Assembly (NCBI RefSeq): GCF_036840915.1
Contig: NZ_CP085725.1
Location: forward strand, 992,001 to 1,056,000
From: Flavobacterium hankyongi
GTDB lineage: Bacteria > Bacteroidota > Bacteroidia > Flavobacteriales > Flavobacteriaceae
Direction: 5' to 3'
Length of the DNA: 64,000 nt
Positions 52,909-62,357 of this stretch are shown in pieces; within the stretch, counting starts at the first letter, position 1, and the number at the start of each line of letters is the position of its first letter. The position numbers and the translations under genes were made by a program. The notes under the pieces were generated by a model that searched no databases, was not told the origin of the DNA, and worked only from the letters and a program-made list of their open reading frames with translations.

Positions 52909-53727
52909 TTATTTAAAAACTACTCCAAATTTAGCAGCTTCAGCTTTAGCTTCAGGTAGTAACTTTTTCAATTCATTGATACGTGTTTGATTACTTGGGT
53001 GTGTACTTAAAAATTCTGGCGGCGCTTGACCTCCTGCTTGAGCCGACATTCTTTCCCAAACAAACACAGCATTTTCAGGATTATAGCCTGCAATTGCCAT
53101 TAACGTTAATCCAATCATATCTGCTTCGCTTTCGTGGCTGCGACTAAATGGTAACATACCTCCTACTTGACTCCCTACTCCATAGGCTTGCATAAATAAT
53201 TGTTGACTTTCTACTGATTTGTTCTGTGTAGCAACTGCTACTCCTACAGCTCCTGCTTGTTGTAATAGACCTGCACTCATGCGTTGCTGACCATGATTAG
53301 CCAACGCGTGAGCTACTTCGTGCCCCATTACTGCAGCCATTCCAGCATCATCTTTCGTAATTGGCAAAATACCAGTGTAAAATACTATTTTCCCTCCAGG
53401 CATACACCAAGCGTTAACCTCTTTACTATCTACTAAATTATATTCCCATTTATAGTCTTTTAAATAAGTAGCATTCCCATTTGCTGTCAACCATCTTTCA
53501 GCAGCTGTTTTAATCTTCATCCCAACGGTCTCAACTCTTTGAGCATCTTTTGTTCCTTTAATTACTTTATTTTCAGATAAAAATTGATTGTATTCCTGAA
53601 ATGCAGATGGAAATATTTCACTGTCAGGAACTAAAGCCATTGTTTTCTTTCCTGTAAATGGATTTGTTGCACAAGCAAACGTCAATGCTGCTAATCCAAT
53701 TGTTGTAACTATCAATTTTGTCTTCAT
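52909..53727 (-). CDS. M48-family metalloprotease lipoprotein
   Basis: Probable outer-membrane or periplasmic zinc protease (272 aa). Lipoprotein signal MKTKLIVTTIGLAALTFAC with lipobox Cys at 19, then the M48 peptidase domain. Zinc site VMGHEVAHALANHG (HExxH, about residues 134-147) and the third ligand Glu in SRSHESEADMIGLTLMAIAGY. The C-terminal FLSTHPSNQTRINELKKLLPEA is typical of the group that includes E. coli LoiP/YcaL. Likely role: quality control of envelope proteins. Confidence 0.92.
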   Translation of the reverse strand: MKTKLIVTTIGLAALTFACATNPFTGKKTMALVPDSEIFPSAFQEYNQFLSENKVIKGTKDAQRVETVGMKIKTAAERWLTANGNATYLKDYKWEYNLVDSKEVNAWCMPGGKIVFYTGILPITKDDAGMAAVMGHEVAHALANHGQQRMSAGLLQQAGAVGVAVATQNKSVESQQLFMQAYGVGSQVGGMLPFSRSHESEADMIGLTLMAIAGYNPENAVFVWERMSAQAGGQAPPEFLSTHPSNQTRINELKKLLPEAKAEAAKFGVVFK

Positions 53728-53870
53728 ACTTGTTTATTTTGTGTAGTAAAATTAATTCATTTTTTAAAAAACTTAAAATCTATAAGGTATTTTAAGATTA
53801 ATTTATGAAACAAAGTTTATACCAAAACGCAAAAAAAAGCTAAATTGCATAGCATTTTAATAAAATTGTT

Positions 53871-54725
53871 TTGAAAGCCAAAAAAAAAGAAGGAATACAT
53901 GTTCCTAAACCTATAATTTACAGTGTAAAACTTATTGAGTTTTTTTCTAAAGATTTAGTTACTAAAGTTGGAGCAAAAATATTTACAACACCAATAAAAC
54001 ATAAAACACCTAAGCGTGAATTTGAAATGGACAAAAACGCAATCAAAGAAAACGTTTTTATTCCAAAAATAAACAAGAGTATTGTCGTTTATCATTATGG
54101 TCATAGTCCAAGAAAAGTATTGTTAGTTCATGGTTGGTCAGGCAGAGGAACACAGTTAGTAAAATTTGCAGATGAACTTGTAAGCAAAGGATATAGTACG
54201 ATTAGTTTTGACGCTCCCGCACATGGAAAATCAGGTAGCTCGACAACATTAATGCCAGAATTTATTGCTTCGATTTTAGAGTTAGAAAAAAAACACGGCC
54301 CCTTTGAGTTTGCAATTGGTCATTCATTAGGAGGAATGTCATTATTAAATTCAGTTAAACAGGGACTTCAACTTAAAAAATTAGTAACAATAGGTAGTGC
54401 CGATAAAATTCAGGATATTTTAAATGATTTTGTTCAAAAACTAAAACTGAAACCTGAAATTGCCATAAAGATGAAAACTCTTTTTGAGAAAAAGTTTGGC
54501 GAACCTATGGAAAATTATGCCGCACATGTTGCCGCACAAAAAGTAGAAATACCAACGCTTATCATTCACGACGAAAATGATTATGAAGTTCCTATACTTT
54601 GTGCCGAAAACATATATAAACATCTTCAAAATGGAGAGTTGTATAGAACCAAAAAATTAGGACATCGTAAAATTTTGGGAGATGCAGCAGTAATAGAAAA
54701 AACAATGTCATTTATAAATCAATAA
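53871..54725 (+). CDS. Alpha/beta hydrolase
   Basis: A 284-residue hydrolase. Oxyanion region VLLVHGWSGRGTQLVKFADEL, then ISFDAPAHGKSGSS, the nucleophile Ser in AIGHSLGGMSLL, catalytic Asp in IHDENDYEVP and His in KLGHRKIL. The first 60 residues are basic and of no known family. There is no ATG in frame upstream; an in-frame stop at 53850 bounds the frame and TTG at 53871 is the best start. The msrB gene begins 4 bases after the stop. Substrate unknown. Confidence 0.85.
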   Translation: MKAKKKEGIHVPKPIIYSVKLIEFFSKDLVTKVGAKIFTTPIKHKTPKREFEMDKNAIKENVFIPKINKSIVVYHYGHSPRKVLLVHGWSGRGTQLVKFADELVSKGYSTISFDAPAHGKSGSSTTLMPEFIASILELEKKHGPFEFAIGHSLGGMSLLNSVKQGLQLKKLVTIGSADKIQDILNDFVQKLKLKPEIAIKMKTLFEKKFGEPMENYAAHVAAQKVEIPTLIIHDENDYEVPILCAENIYKHLQNGELYRTKKLGHRKILGDAAVIEKTMSFINQ

Positions 54726-54729
54726 TATC

Positions 54730-55221
54730 ATGACTACAATTGTAAAATACACCTTGCTTATAATAATTCTTATTGTGACATCCTGCCAAGGTCAAGACAA
54801 AAAAACAATTGTAAAAAAAGAAAATAAAACCATGAAATATTCAGTTGAAAAAACAGATGCCGAGTGGAAAGCTCAGTTAGGAGAAGAACGCTATCGTATT
54901 TTACGTGAAAAAGGTACAGAATATGCTGGCACAGGAAAATATAACTTACATTTTGAAAAGGGAACTTACCTTTGTGGTGGATGTGGCGAACCGCTTTTTT
55001 CATCAGAATCTAAATTTGAATCACATTGTGGCTGGCCTTCATTCGATGAAGCCTTACCAGGAAAAGTTGAATATAAAAAAGATGTTTCCTTTGGAATGTC
55101 AAGAACTGAAATACTTTGTGCTAAATGTGGAGGTCATTTAGGACACGTTTTTGATGATGGACCAACTAAAACTGGAACCAGATTTTGTGTTAACTCTTTG
55201 TCTGTTGATTTTAAAAAATAA
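54730..55221 (+). CDS. msrB: Peptide-methionine (R)-S-oxide reductase, lipoprotein form
   Basis: Repairs methionine-R-sulfoxide in proteins (163 aa). N-terminal lipoprotein signal (KYTLLIIILIVTSC, lipobox Cys about 19), so it should act in the envelope rather than the cytosol. MsrB domain about 38-163: two CxxC zinc motifs (CGGCGEPLF and CAKCGGHLGHVF), SHCGWPSFDEAL, and the catalytic Cys in GTRFCVNSLSVDF. Co-transcribed with the upstream hydrolase (4-base gap). Confidence 0.94.
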   Translation: MTTIVKYTLLIIILIVTSCQGQDKKTIVKKENKTMKYSVEKTDAEWKAQLGEERYRILREKGTEYAGTGKYNLHFEKGTYLCGGCGEPLFSSESKFESHCGWPSFDEALPGKVEYKKDVSFGMSRTEILCAKCGGHLGHVFDDGPTKTGTRFCVNSLSVDFKK

Positions 55222-55282
55222 AGAATTATTCATATTCTCATTAATTTTCTTTTATTTGCATTATTAACCATACCTATTTATA

Positions 55283-57055
55283 ATGACCAAAATTACCCGT
55301 CTATTTGATTTCCCATATTATCAGCTAGAAAAAAACGATTTACCTGATGCCTTAGTAACTAAATATAATGGTGAATGGGTAAAAACATCTACACAAGAAT
55401 ATATTGATAAAGCCAATGCTATTTCGAGAGCTCTTATTTCTATGGGAGTTCAAAAAAATGATAAAATAGCCATTATTTCATCTACCAACAGGACAGAATG
55501 GAATATCATGGATATTGGTACTTTACAAACTGGAGCACAAACTGTGCCTATTTATCCTACTATTTCAGAACAAGATTACGAATATATATTAAATCATTCA
55601 GAAGCTAAATATTGCTTCGTTTCTGATGTTGAAGTTTTAAGAAAGCTTAATCAAATTAAAGCAAACGTCCCTTCACTTGTAGGAGTTTATACATTTGATG
55701 AAATTTCTGGAGAAAATAATTGGAAAGATTTATTAGCAATTGGGAAAGACACCTCTACACAAAACTTTGTTGAAGAGCGTAAAAATGCAGTAAAATCTAC
55801 CGATTTAGCCACTATTATATATACTTCTGGAACTACAGGTAAACCTAAAGGAGTTATGCTATCACATAATAATATTGTTTCCAATGTTATTGATAGCTCA
55901 GATAGAATTCCACTTGCCGAAGGTGCAGCAAGAGCAATGAGCTTCTTACCAATTTGTCATATTTTTGAAAGAATGGTTGTATACATTTATCAATACTACT
56001 CGATTTCAATTTATTTTGGAGAGTCCATTGATAAAATTTCAGAAAATTTTAAAGAAGTAAAACCAGACGTATTCTCTGTAGTACCACGTTTACTTGAAAA
56101 AGTATATGACAAAATCTATGCAAAAGGAACCGAATTAACTGGTATAAAAAAGAAACTTTTCTTCTGGGCAATCGATTTAGGACTTAAATATGAACCTTAT
56201 GGTCAAAACGGATGGTTCTATGAATTCCAATTAAAAATTGCTCGTAAATTAATATTCAGTAAGTGGCAAGAAGCTCTTGGTGGTAACGTTAAATTAATGG
56301 TTTCTGGAAGTGCAGCATTACAAACACGTTTAACAAGAGTATTTGCAGCCGCTGGAATGTCAGTTGTAGAAGGTTATGGTTTGTCTGAAACTTCTCCCGT
56401 AATTTCTGTAAATGATATGCGTAATAAACTTTTCCGCGTTGGAACAGTTGGTAAACTTATCAAAAACGTTGAAGTTAAAATTGCTGAAGATGGAGAAATT
56501 CTTTGTAAAGGACCAAATGTTATGATGGGCTATTATAAAGATGAGCAACAAACTGCCGATGTTATTAAAGACGGATACTTCCATACGGGTGATATTGGTG
56601 AGTTTGACAAGGATGGTTTCTTAAGAATTACTGATCGTAAAAAGGAAATGTTCAAAACATCTGGTGGTAAATATATCGCGCCTCAAATTCTTGAAAACAC
56701 ATTTAAGCAATCTCGTTTTATCGAACAAATCATGGTAATTGGTGATGGGCAAAAAATGCCAGCTGCTATTATTCAGCCTTCATTTGATTTTGTAAAAGAA
56801 TGGGCATCAATTCATAAAATAAACATTGGTAACACTAACGAAGAAATTATTTCAAATTCAGAGGTTATCAATAGAATCCAACAAGAAATCGACACCTATA
56901 ATACTAAATTTGGAAATTGGGAAAAAATCAAACGTTTTGAACTTACTCCAGATATTTGGTCAATAGATGGTGGACAACTTACTCCTACATTAAAATTAAA
57001 ACGTAAAGTAGTATTGGAAAAATACAAAGGTCTTTACGATAAAATATATAACTAA
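55283..57055 (+). CDS. Long-chain acyl-CoA synthetase (AMP-forming)
   Basis: Activates fatty acids to acyl-CoA (590 aa). P-loop TIIYTSGTTGKPKGVMLSH, linker/A-motif VEGYGLSETSPV, YFHTGDIGEFDKDGFLRITDRKKEMFKTSGGKYIAP and the C-terminal catalytic Lys region (LTPTLKLKRKVV). It resembles FadD15-like or plant/bacterial long-chain ligases. Position 1.1 kb upstream of the MarR-fad operon, with the same direction, makes supply of acyl-CoA for beta-oxidation plausible. Confidence 0.93.
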   Translation: MTKITRLFDFPYYQLEKNDLPDALVTKYNGEWVKTSTQEYIDKANAISRALISMGVQKNDKIAIISSTNRTEWNIMDIGTLQTGAQTVPIYPTISEQDYEYILNHSEAKYCFVSDVEVLRKLNQIKANVPSLVGVYTFDEISGENNWKDLLAIGKDTSTQNFVEERKNAVKSTDLATIIYTSGTTGKPKGVMLSHNNIVSNVIDSSDRIPLAEGAARAMSFLPICHIFERMVVYIYQYYSISIYFGESIDKISENFKEVKPDVFSVVPRLLEKVYDKIYAKGTELTGIKKKLFFWAIDLGLKYEPYGQNGWFYEFQLKIARKLIFSKWQEALGGNVKLMVSGSAALQTRLTRVFAAAGMSVVEGYGLSETSPVISVNDMRNKLFRVGTVGKLIKNVEVKIAEDGEILCKGPNVMMGYYKDEQQTADVIKDGYFHTGDIGEFDKDGFLRITDRKKEMFKTSGGKYIAPQILENTFKQSRFIEQIMVIGDGQKMPAAIIQPSFDFVKEWASIHKINIGNTNEEIISNSEVINRIQQEIDTYNTKFGNWEKIKRFELTPDIWSIDGGQLTPTLKLKRKVVLEKYKGLYDKIYN

Positions 57056-57066
57056 AATCAATTGTT

Positions 57067-58104
57067 ATGAAACTTAAACTTCTTCTTTGTTTTTCTCTAA
57101 TTATGGTAACATTCTCTAATTGTAAAAACAAAGAGGAAGTTTCTAGTTTAAATTACTTCGATTATTCAAATCCCGAAGATCAATATACTGGTGGAATCAG
57201 AATGATTCCTATCAAAACTCCAGCAGGTGAATTTAAAGTCTGGACAAAACGCATTGGTAACAATCCAAAAATAAAAGTCCTTTTACTACATGGTGGTCCT
57301 GGGGTTACTCATGAACTGTATGAATGTTTTGACGGCTATTTCCCAAAAGAAGGGATCGAATACATATATTATGACCAATTGGGTTCTTATTACAGCGACC
57401 AACCAAATGATAATCGACTATGGACAAACGATCGTTTTGTAGACGAAGTCGAGCAAGTTCGTAAAGCTTTAGGTTTAAATAAAGACAACTTCTATATATT
57501 AGGACAATCTTGGGGAGGTATTCTTGCCATGGAATATGCTTTTAAATATCAAAATAATTTAAAAGGATTAATTATTTCCAATATGATGTCAAGTGTCCCT
57601 TTATATAATAAGTATGCAGAAGAAGCTCTAGGCCCTAAACTTCCAAAAGAAGTTTTTGAACAAATCAAAACTTTCGAAAAAAACAAAGATTATCATAATC
57701 CTAAATATCAAGACTTACTCTTTAAATATTATTATACAGAACATATTTTAAGAAAACCATTAAATGAATGGCCAGAAGCTGTGAACAGATGCTTCAAACA
57801 CCTCAATCCAAACGTATATATTTTCATGCAAGGGCCAAGCGAATTTGGAATTACTGGAAATGCTTCACTAAAAAATTGGGATGTCAGAGATAAATTAAAA
57901 ACCATTTCAGTTCCAACATTAGTAATTGGTTCAAAACATGACACAATGGATCCTGAACACATGAAATGGATGTCTAAGGAAGTGCAACACGGAAGATTTT
58001 TATATTGTCCTAACGGAAGTCACCTTTCACAATATGATGATCAAAAAACATACATCCCAGGAGTCATAAAATTCTTAAATGATGTAAACGAAAATAAATT
58101 TTAA
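57067..58104 (+). CDS. Proline iminopeptidase-like alpha/beta hydrolase (lipoprotein)
   Basis: A 345-residue hydrolase of the proline iminopeptidase/tricorn-interacting F1 group. Lipoprotein signal MKLKLLLCFSLIMVTFSNC (lipobox Cys 19). Family motifs: VLLLHGGPGVTHELYECF, YYDQLGSYYSDQP, nucleophile Ser in LGQSWGGILAMEYA, catalytic Asp in SKHDTMDPEHM and His in PNGSHLSQYDD. The cap has LRKPLNEWPEAVNRCFKHLN. Envelope peptidase releasing N-terminal proline is the likely role. It starts 11 bases after the acyl-CoA ligase stop. Confidence 0.88.
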   Translation: MKLKLLLCFSLIMVTFSNCKNKEEVSSLNYFDYSNPEDQYTGGIRMIPIKTPAGEFKVWTKRIGNNPKIKVLLLHGGPGVTHELYECFDGYFPKEGIEYIYYDQLGSYYSDQPNDNRLWTNDRFVDEVEQVRKALGLNKDNFYILGQSWGGILAMEYAFKYQNNLKGLIISNMMSSVPLYNKYAEEALGPKLPKEVFEQIKTFEKNKDYHNPKYQDLLFKYYYTEHILRKPLNEWPEAVNRCFKHLNPNVYIFMQGPSEFGITGNASLKNWDVRDKLKTISVPTLVIGSKHDTMDPEHMKWMSKEVQHGRFLYCPNGSHLSQYDDQKTYIPGVIKFLNDVNENKF

Positions 58105-58110
58105 CCTCTC

Positions 58111-58140
58111 AAGCCCTTTTCTACAAGGGCTTTTATTTTT
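58111..58140 (+). terminator. Terminator before the MarR-fad operon
   Basis: Stem aagccctt (58111-58118) / aagggctt (58125-58132), loop ttctac, then a long T-rich run. Confidence 0.88.
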
Positions 58141-58144
58141 TTTA

Positions 58145-58186
58145 TATGCACGCATAAAAAAATCATCAATTTATTATGCATGCATA
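58145..58186. promoter_or_regulatory. Two palindromic sites, probable MarR operators
   Basis: TATGCACGCATA (58145-58156) and TATGCATGCATA (58175-58186, perfect palindrome) are 30 bp apart, three helical turns. The second ends 12 bases before the TATATTTG box and covers the -33 region. A dimer bound there would block RNA polymerase. Assignment to the MarR protein downstream is inferred from position. Confidence 0.65.
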
Positions 58187-58198
58187 CTATTTTTTTTG

Positions 58199-58206
58199 TA
58201 TATTTG
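58199..58206 (+). promoter_or_regulatory. -10 box of the MarR-fad operon
   Basis: TATATTTG, 17 bases before the MarR ATG at 58224. There is no TTG at -33; the palindrome 58175-58186 occupies that position. Confidence 0.65.
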
Positions 58207-58223
58207 ATTTTCCAAAATTAAAT

Positions 58224-58667
58224 ATGAAAGATAAAACTATAGATTACATACTTCGTTCTACATGGCAGGCAGTTGCTCGTATGTATAATGAAGAAGCTTC
58301 AAAATACGAAGGTTCGATGGCTATTGGTTTTGCCCTTTTAAGTATAGACAGAGAAGAAGGAACTCCTTCTACAAAAATAAGCAGCCGCATGGGAATGGAA
58401 GCTACAAGTCTTACCAGAACCCTAAAAACATTAGAAGAAAAAGGCCTAATCATTAGAAAACCAAATCCAAATGACGGTCGAGGCGTGTTAATCTATTTAA
58501 CTGAAGAAGGAAAACTAAAAAGAGAGCTTTCAAAACAAACCGTTTTAAAGTTTAATGAAGCTGTAAAACAGCATATAGCTGAAGAAAAACTAATCCATTT
58601 TGTGGAAGTTGCCGAAGTAATAAACGAATTAATACAAGATAAAAACATATTCAATCAACCAGAGTAA
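58224..58667 (+). CDS. MarR-family transcriptional regulator
   Basis: Dimeric winged-helix regulator (147 aa from MKDKTIDY) at the head of a beta-oxidation operon. Dimer helix TWQAVARMYNEEASKYEG; recognition region TKISSRMGMEATSLTRTLKTLEEKGLIIRKPNPNDGRGVLIYLTEEGKLK with the wing DGRG. A longer frame starting at 58176 begins inside the operator and ahead of the -10 box, so it is rejected. Likely ligand: a fatty acid or acyl-CoA, by analogy with other MarR proteins next to fad genes. The next gene starts 5 bases after its stop. Confidence 0.9.
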   Translation: MKDKTIDYILRSTWQAVARMYNEEASKYEGSMAIGFALLSIDREEGTPSTKISSRMGMEATSLTRTLKTLEEKGLIIRKPNPNDGRGVLIYLTEEGKLKRELSKQTVLKFNEAVKQHIAEEKLIHFVEVAEVINELIQDKNIFNQPE

Positions 58668-58672
58668 TCAAA

Positions 58673-61063
58673 ATGAAAAGAGTAATTAAAAAAGTTGCTG
58701 TCGTTGGTTCAGGTATCATGGGTTCAGGTATTGCCTGCCATTTTGCAAATATTGGAGTAGAAGTATTACTACTTGATATTTTACCTCGCGAACTAAACGA
58801 AGCTGAACAGAAAAAAGGTTTAACCCTTGAAAGTAAAGCGGTAAGAAACCGAATTGTTAATGACAGTTTAGCTAACGCTTTAAAATCGAAACCCTCTCCT
58901 ATTTATCATCCAAAATTTGCTGATCGTATCACAACAGGAAACTTAACAGATGATATCGCAAAAGTAAAGGATGTAGATTGGATTATCGAAGTAGTTGTTG
59001 AAAGATTAGATATTAAAAAATCTGTTTTTGAACAACTTGACCAACACAGAAAACCAGGAACATTAATTACGTCAAACACTTCTGGTATTCCAATTCATTT
59101 CATGAGTGAAGGAAGAAGCGAAGATTTCCAAAAGCATTTCTGCGGAACGCACTTCTTCAACCCTGCACGTTATTTGAAATTATTTGAAATTATTCCTGGT
59201 CCAAAAACTTCTCAAGAAGTATTAGACTTCCTAAATAACTATGGTGAGCAGTTCTTAGGTAAAACTTCTGTTGTTGCTAAAGATACTCCGGCTTTCATTG
59301 GAAACAGAATCGGAATCTTCGGAATCCAGAGTTTATTCCACTTGGTAAAAGATATGGGATTAACTATTGAGGAGGTTGATAAATTAACTGGACCAGTAAT
59401 TGGTCGTCCAAAATCGGCTACTTTCCGTACTGTAGATGTGGTAGGTTTAGATACTTTAGTACACGTGGCTAACGGTATTTATGAAAACTGTCCAAACGAC
59501 GAAGCACACGAATTATTCAAACTTCCTGATTTCATCAACAAAATGATGGAAAACAAATGGTTAGGAAGCAAAACTGGACAAGGTTTCTATAAAAAAGAAG
59601 GAAAAGATATTCTGTCATTAGACTTAAACACTTTAGAATATCGTCCCAATAAAAGAGCGTCATTTGCCACGCTGGAAATGACAAAAACTATCGAAAAACC
59701 TATCGATAGATTCAAAGTACTAGTAAAAGGAACAGATAAAGCAGGTGAATTCTACAGAAAATCATTCTCATCTATGTTTGCTTATGTGTCTAACCGAGTT
59801 CCTGAAATCACTGACGAATTTTACAAAATCGATGATGCCATGAAAGCAGGTTTCGGGTGGGAAAATGGTCCTTTCGAAATTTGGGATGCTATTGGTGTTC
59901 AAAAAGGTATCGAATTAATGAAGGCAGAAGGTTACGAACCAGCTGCTTGGGTTAATGATATGATTGCAAGTGGAAACACATCTTTCTATACTGTAAAAGA
60001 AGGATCAACTCATTTCTACAACATTGCTTCAAAATCACAAACTAAAGTACCGGGTCAAGATGCATTTATCATCTTAAACAATATCCGTGAGACTAAAAAA
60101 GTTTGGGGTAATGCCGATTGTACGGTACATAATATTGGAGACGGAATCTTAAACTTAGAATTCCATTCAAAAATGAATACAATTGGTGGTGGTGTCCTTC
60201 AAGGAATAAACAAAGCTATCGATTTAGCTGAAAAAGAGTACAACGGATTGGTTGTTGGTAACCAAGGAACAAATTTCTCAGTTGGAGCTAACATCGGAAT
60301 GATTTTCATGATGGCAGTTGAGCAAGAATATGATGAGTTAAACATGGCTATCAAAATGTTCCAGGACACTATGATGCGTGCTCGTTACTCTTCAATTCCA
60401 GTAATTGCCGCTCCTCACGGAATGACTTTAGGTGGTGGTTGTGAACTTTCAATGCATGCTGATAAAGTAGTTGCTGCCGCAGAAACGTATATCGGATTGG
60501 TTGAATTCGGTGTTGGAGTTATCCCTGGTGGTGGTGGATCTAAAGAAATGGCTTTACGTGCTGCAGATACTTTCCGTAAAAATGACGTTGAATTAAATGT
60601 TCTTCAAGAATACTTCTTAACTATCGGTATGGCTAAAGTAGCTACTTCAGCTTATGAAGCCTACGATTTAGGCATCCTGCAAAAAGGAAAAGACGTTGTT
60701 GTAGTAAACAAAGACCGTCAGATTGCTGAAGCTAAGAAACACGCTTTATTAATGGCTGAAGCGGGTTATACACAACCGGTTCGTAGAAAAGACATTAAAG
60801 TATTGGGAAAACAAGCTTTAGGTATGTTCTTAGTAGGAACAGATCAAATGGTTGCTGGACAATACATCTCAGAACACGATCAAAAAATTGCTAACAAATT
60901 AGCATATGTTATGGCTGGAGGTGATTTATCTGAGCCTACATTAGTTACAGAGCAATATTTATTAGATATCGAAAGAGAAGCTTTCTTATCGCTTTGTACC
61001 GAACGAAAAACATTGGAGCGTATCCAATTTATGTTAACTAAAGGAAAACCGCTTAGAAACTAG
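58673..61063 (+). CDS. 3-hydroxyacyl-CoA dehydrogenase / enoyl-CoA hydratase fusion
   Basis: Multifunctional beta-oxidation enzyme (796 aa) in the dehydrogenase-first order (FadB-like of the FadN/YusL type). NAD-binding VAVVGSGIMGSGIACHFANIGVEVLLLDI (about 8-36), HADH active site NTSGIPI, HFCGTHFFNPARYLKLFEIIPG and the C-terminal HADH domain. The enoyl-CoA hydratase/isomerase module covers about 480-700, with oxyanion GNQGTNFSVGANIGMI and APHGMTLGGGCELSMHADKVVAAAETYIGLVEFGVGVIPGGGGSKE (Glu). Second gene of the operon. A 14-base tandem repeat follows its stop. Confidence 0.95.
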   Translation: MKRVIKKVAVVGSGIMGSGIACHFANIGVEVLLLDILPRELNEAEQKKGLTLESKAVRNRIVNDSLANALKSKPSPIYHPKFADRITTGNLTDDIAKVKDVDWIIEVVVERLDIKKSVFEQLDQHRKPGTLITSNTSGIPIHFMSEGRSEDFQKHFCGTHFFNPARYLKLFEIIPGPKTSQEVLDFLNNYGEQFLGKTSVVAKDTPAFIGNRIGIFGIQSLFHLVKDMGLTIEEVDKLTGPVIGRPKSATFRTVDVVGLDTLVHVANGIYENCPNDEAHELFKLPDFINKMMENKWLGSKTGQGFYKKEGKDILSLDLNTLEYRPNKRASFATLEMTKTIEKPIDRFKVLVKGTDKAGEFYRKSFSSMFAYVSNRVPEITDEFYKIDDAMKAGFGWENGPFEIWDAIGVQKGIELMKAEGYEPAAWVNDMIASGNTSFYTVKEGSTHFYNIASKSQTKVPGQDAFIILNNIRETKKVWGNADCTVHNIGDGILNLEFHSKMNTIGGGVLQGINKAIDLAEKEYNGLVVGNQGTNFSVGANIGMIFMMAVEQEYDELNMAIKMFQDTMMRARYSSIPVIAAPHGMTLGGGCELSMHADKVVAAAETYIGLVEFGVGVIPGGGGSKEMALRAADTFRKNDVELNVLQEYFLTIGMAKVATSAYEAYDLGILQKGKDVVVVNKDRQIAEAKKHALLMAEAGYTQPVRRKDIKVLGKQALGMFLVGTDQMVAGQYISEHDQKIANKLAYVMAGGDLSEPTLVTEQYLLDIEREAFLSLCTERKTLERIQFMLTKGKPLRN

Positions 61064-61066
61064 AAA

Positions 61067-61094
61067 CAAGAACAAAGAAGCAAGAACAAAGAAT
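61067..61094. repeat. Tandem 14-base purine-rich repeat after the FadB-like gene
   Basis: caagaacaaagaag (61067-61080) followed by caagaacaaagaat (61081-61094), one mismatch, starting 4 bases after the stop codon. Confidence 0.8.
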
Positions 61095-61103
61095 TTCTTT
61101 CAT

Positions 61104-61126
61104 CTTTTCTCTTTCTTCTTTTCTCT
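61104..61126 (-). repeat. Copy A of a 23-base purine/pyrimidine tract
   Basis: Pyrimidine-only on the plus strand, 13 bases before the thiolase ATG. It is the exact reverse complement of 62331-62353 (core agagaaaagaagaaag). Confidence 0.85.
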
Positions 61127-61138
61127 AAAAAGTAAAAT

Positions 61139-62321
61139 ATGAAAACAGCATATATAGTAAAAGGATATAGAACAGCCGTTGGTAAAGCACCAAAAGGATT
61201 GTTCCGTTTCAAAAGACCTGACGAATTAGCCGCTGAAACTATCGAGTATTTGATGGCGCAATTACCAGGTTTTGATAAAACAAGAATTGACGACGTAATG
61301 GTAGGAAATGCCATGCCGGAAGCAGAACAAGGATTAAACGTTGGTCGTTTAATTTCGCTAATGGGATTAAAAGTAGATGATGTTCCTGGTGTAACCGTAA
61401 ACCGTTACTGTGCCTCTGGTTTAGAAACTATTGGTATGGCGACAGCCAAAATCCAATCAGGAATGGCAAATTGTATTATCGCTGGTGGTGCAGAAAGCAT
61501 GAGTTACATTCCAATGGGTGGTTATAAACCAACTCCGGATTATAAAGCCGCAGCTGCTGGTCACGAAGATTACTACTGGGGAATGGGATTAACAGCTGAA
61601 GCTGTTGCTAAACAATTCAATGTTTCCCGTGCCGATCAAGATGAATTTGCATATCAATCACATATGAAGGCTTTGAAAGCACAAGCTGAAGGTAAATTTG
61701 ATGCTCAAATTGCTCCTATCACTGTAGAACACACTTTCTTAAATGAAGCAGGTAAAAAAGAAACTAAATCATACACGGTAATTAAAGATGAAGGACCAAG
61801 AGCTGGAACTTCTGTTGAAGCGTTAGCAGGCTTAAAACCAGTTTTTTGCAGCAGATGGTTCAGTAACTGCGGGTAACTCTTCTCAAATGAGTGATGGCGC
61901 AGCTTTCGTATTAATTATGAGCGAAGAAATGGTGAAAGAATTAAACCTTGAACCAATCGCACGTTTGGTAAACTTCGCTTCTGCTGGTGTTGAACCAAGA
62001 ATCATGGGTATCGGTCCAGTGAAAGCTATTCCAAAAGCAGTTCAACAAGCTGGTTTAAAAATTTCTGATATCGAATTATTCGAGTTGAATGAAGCTTTTG
62101 CTGCTCAATCTTTAGCAGTAATCCGTGAATTAGACTTAAATCCTGAAATCATAAACGTAAATGGTGGAGCTATTGCTTTAGGTCACCCACTTGGATGTAC
62201 AGGAGCTAAATTATCAGTTCAGTTATTTGACGAAATGAAACGTCGTGGTAACAAATACGGAATGGTAACTATGTGTGTAGGTACCGGTCAAGGAACTGCA
62301 GGTATTTTTGAATTATTGTAA
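61139..62321 (+). pseudogene. Acetyl-CoA C-acyltransferase (thiolase) with +1 frameshift
   Basis: Last step of beta-oxidation: 3-ketoacyl-CoA thiolysis (393 aa if corrected, normal length). Frame 1 covers 61139-61876 and contains the nucleophile Cys in VNRYCASGLETIG and GGAESMSYIPMGG. It runs off after GLKPVF into nonsense. Frame 2 resumes before MSDGAAFVL and carries [28 protein letters not shown] (His) and MCVGTGQG (second Cys). The break is in a run of six T's (61842-61847); with five, the text reads PVFAADGSV, as in the family. So either the gene is inactive or one T is a sequencing error. All catalytic residues are otherwise present. Confidence 0.9.
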
Positions 62322-62330
62322 TTAGAAAAA

Positions 62331-62353
62331 AGAGAAAAGAAGAAAGAGAAAAG
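62331..62353 (+). repeat. Copy B of the 23-base purine/pyrimidine tract
   Basis: Purine-only on the plus strand, between the thiolase stop and the four-helix-bundle gene (4 bases before its start). Exact inverted match to copy A and 22 of 23 to copy C. Confidence 0.85.
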
Positions 62354-62357
62354 ACTT

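Noticed and set aside
58176..58223. Longer MarR protein starting MHAYYFF
   Set aside because: Its ATG is within the palindromic operator and upstream of the -10 box.
59658..59683. Inverted repeat gtcattt...aaatgac inside the FadB-like gene, resembling an interspersed repeat captured in frame
   Set aside because: The encoded residues (RASFATLEMTKTI) look like normal conserved sequence of this enzyme family, so the palindrome is probably chance.
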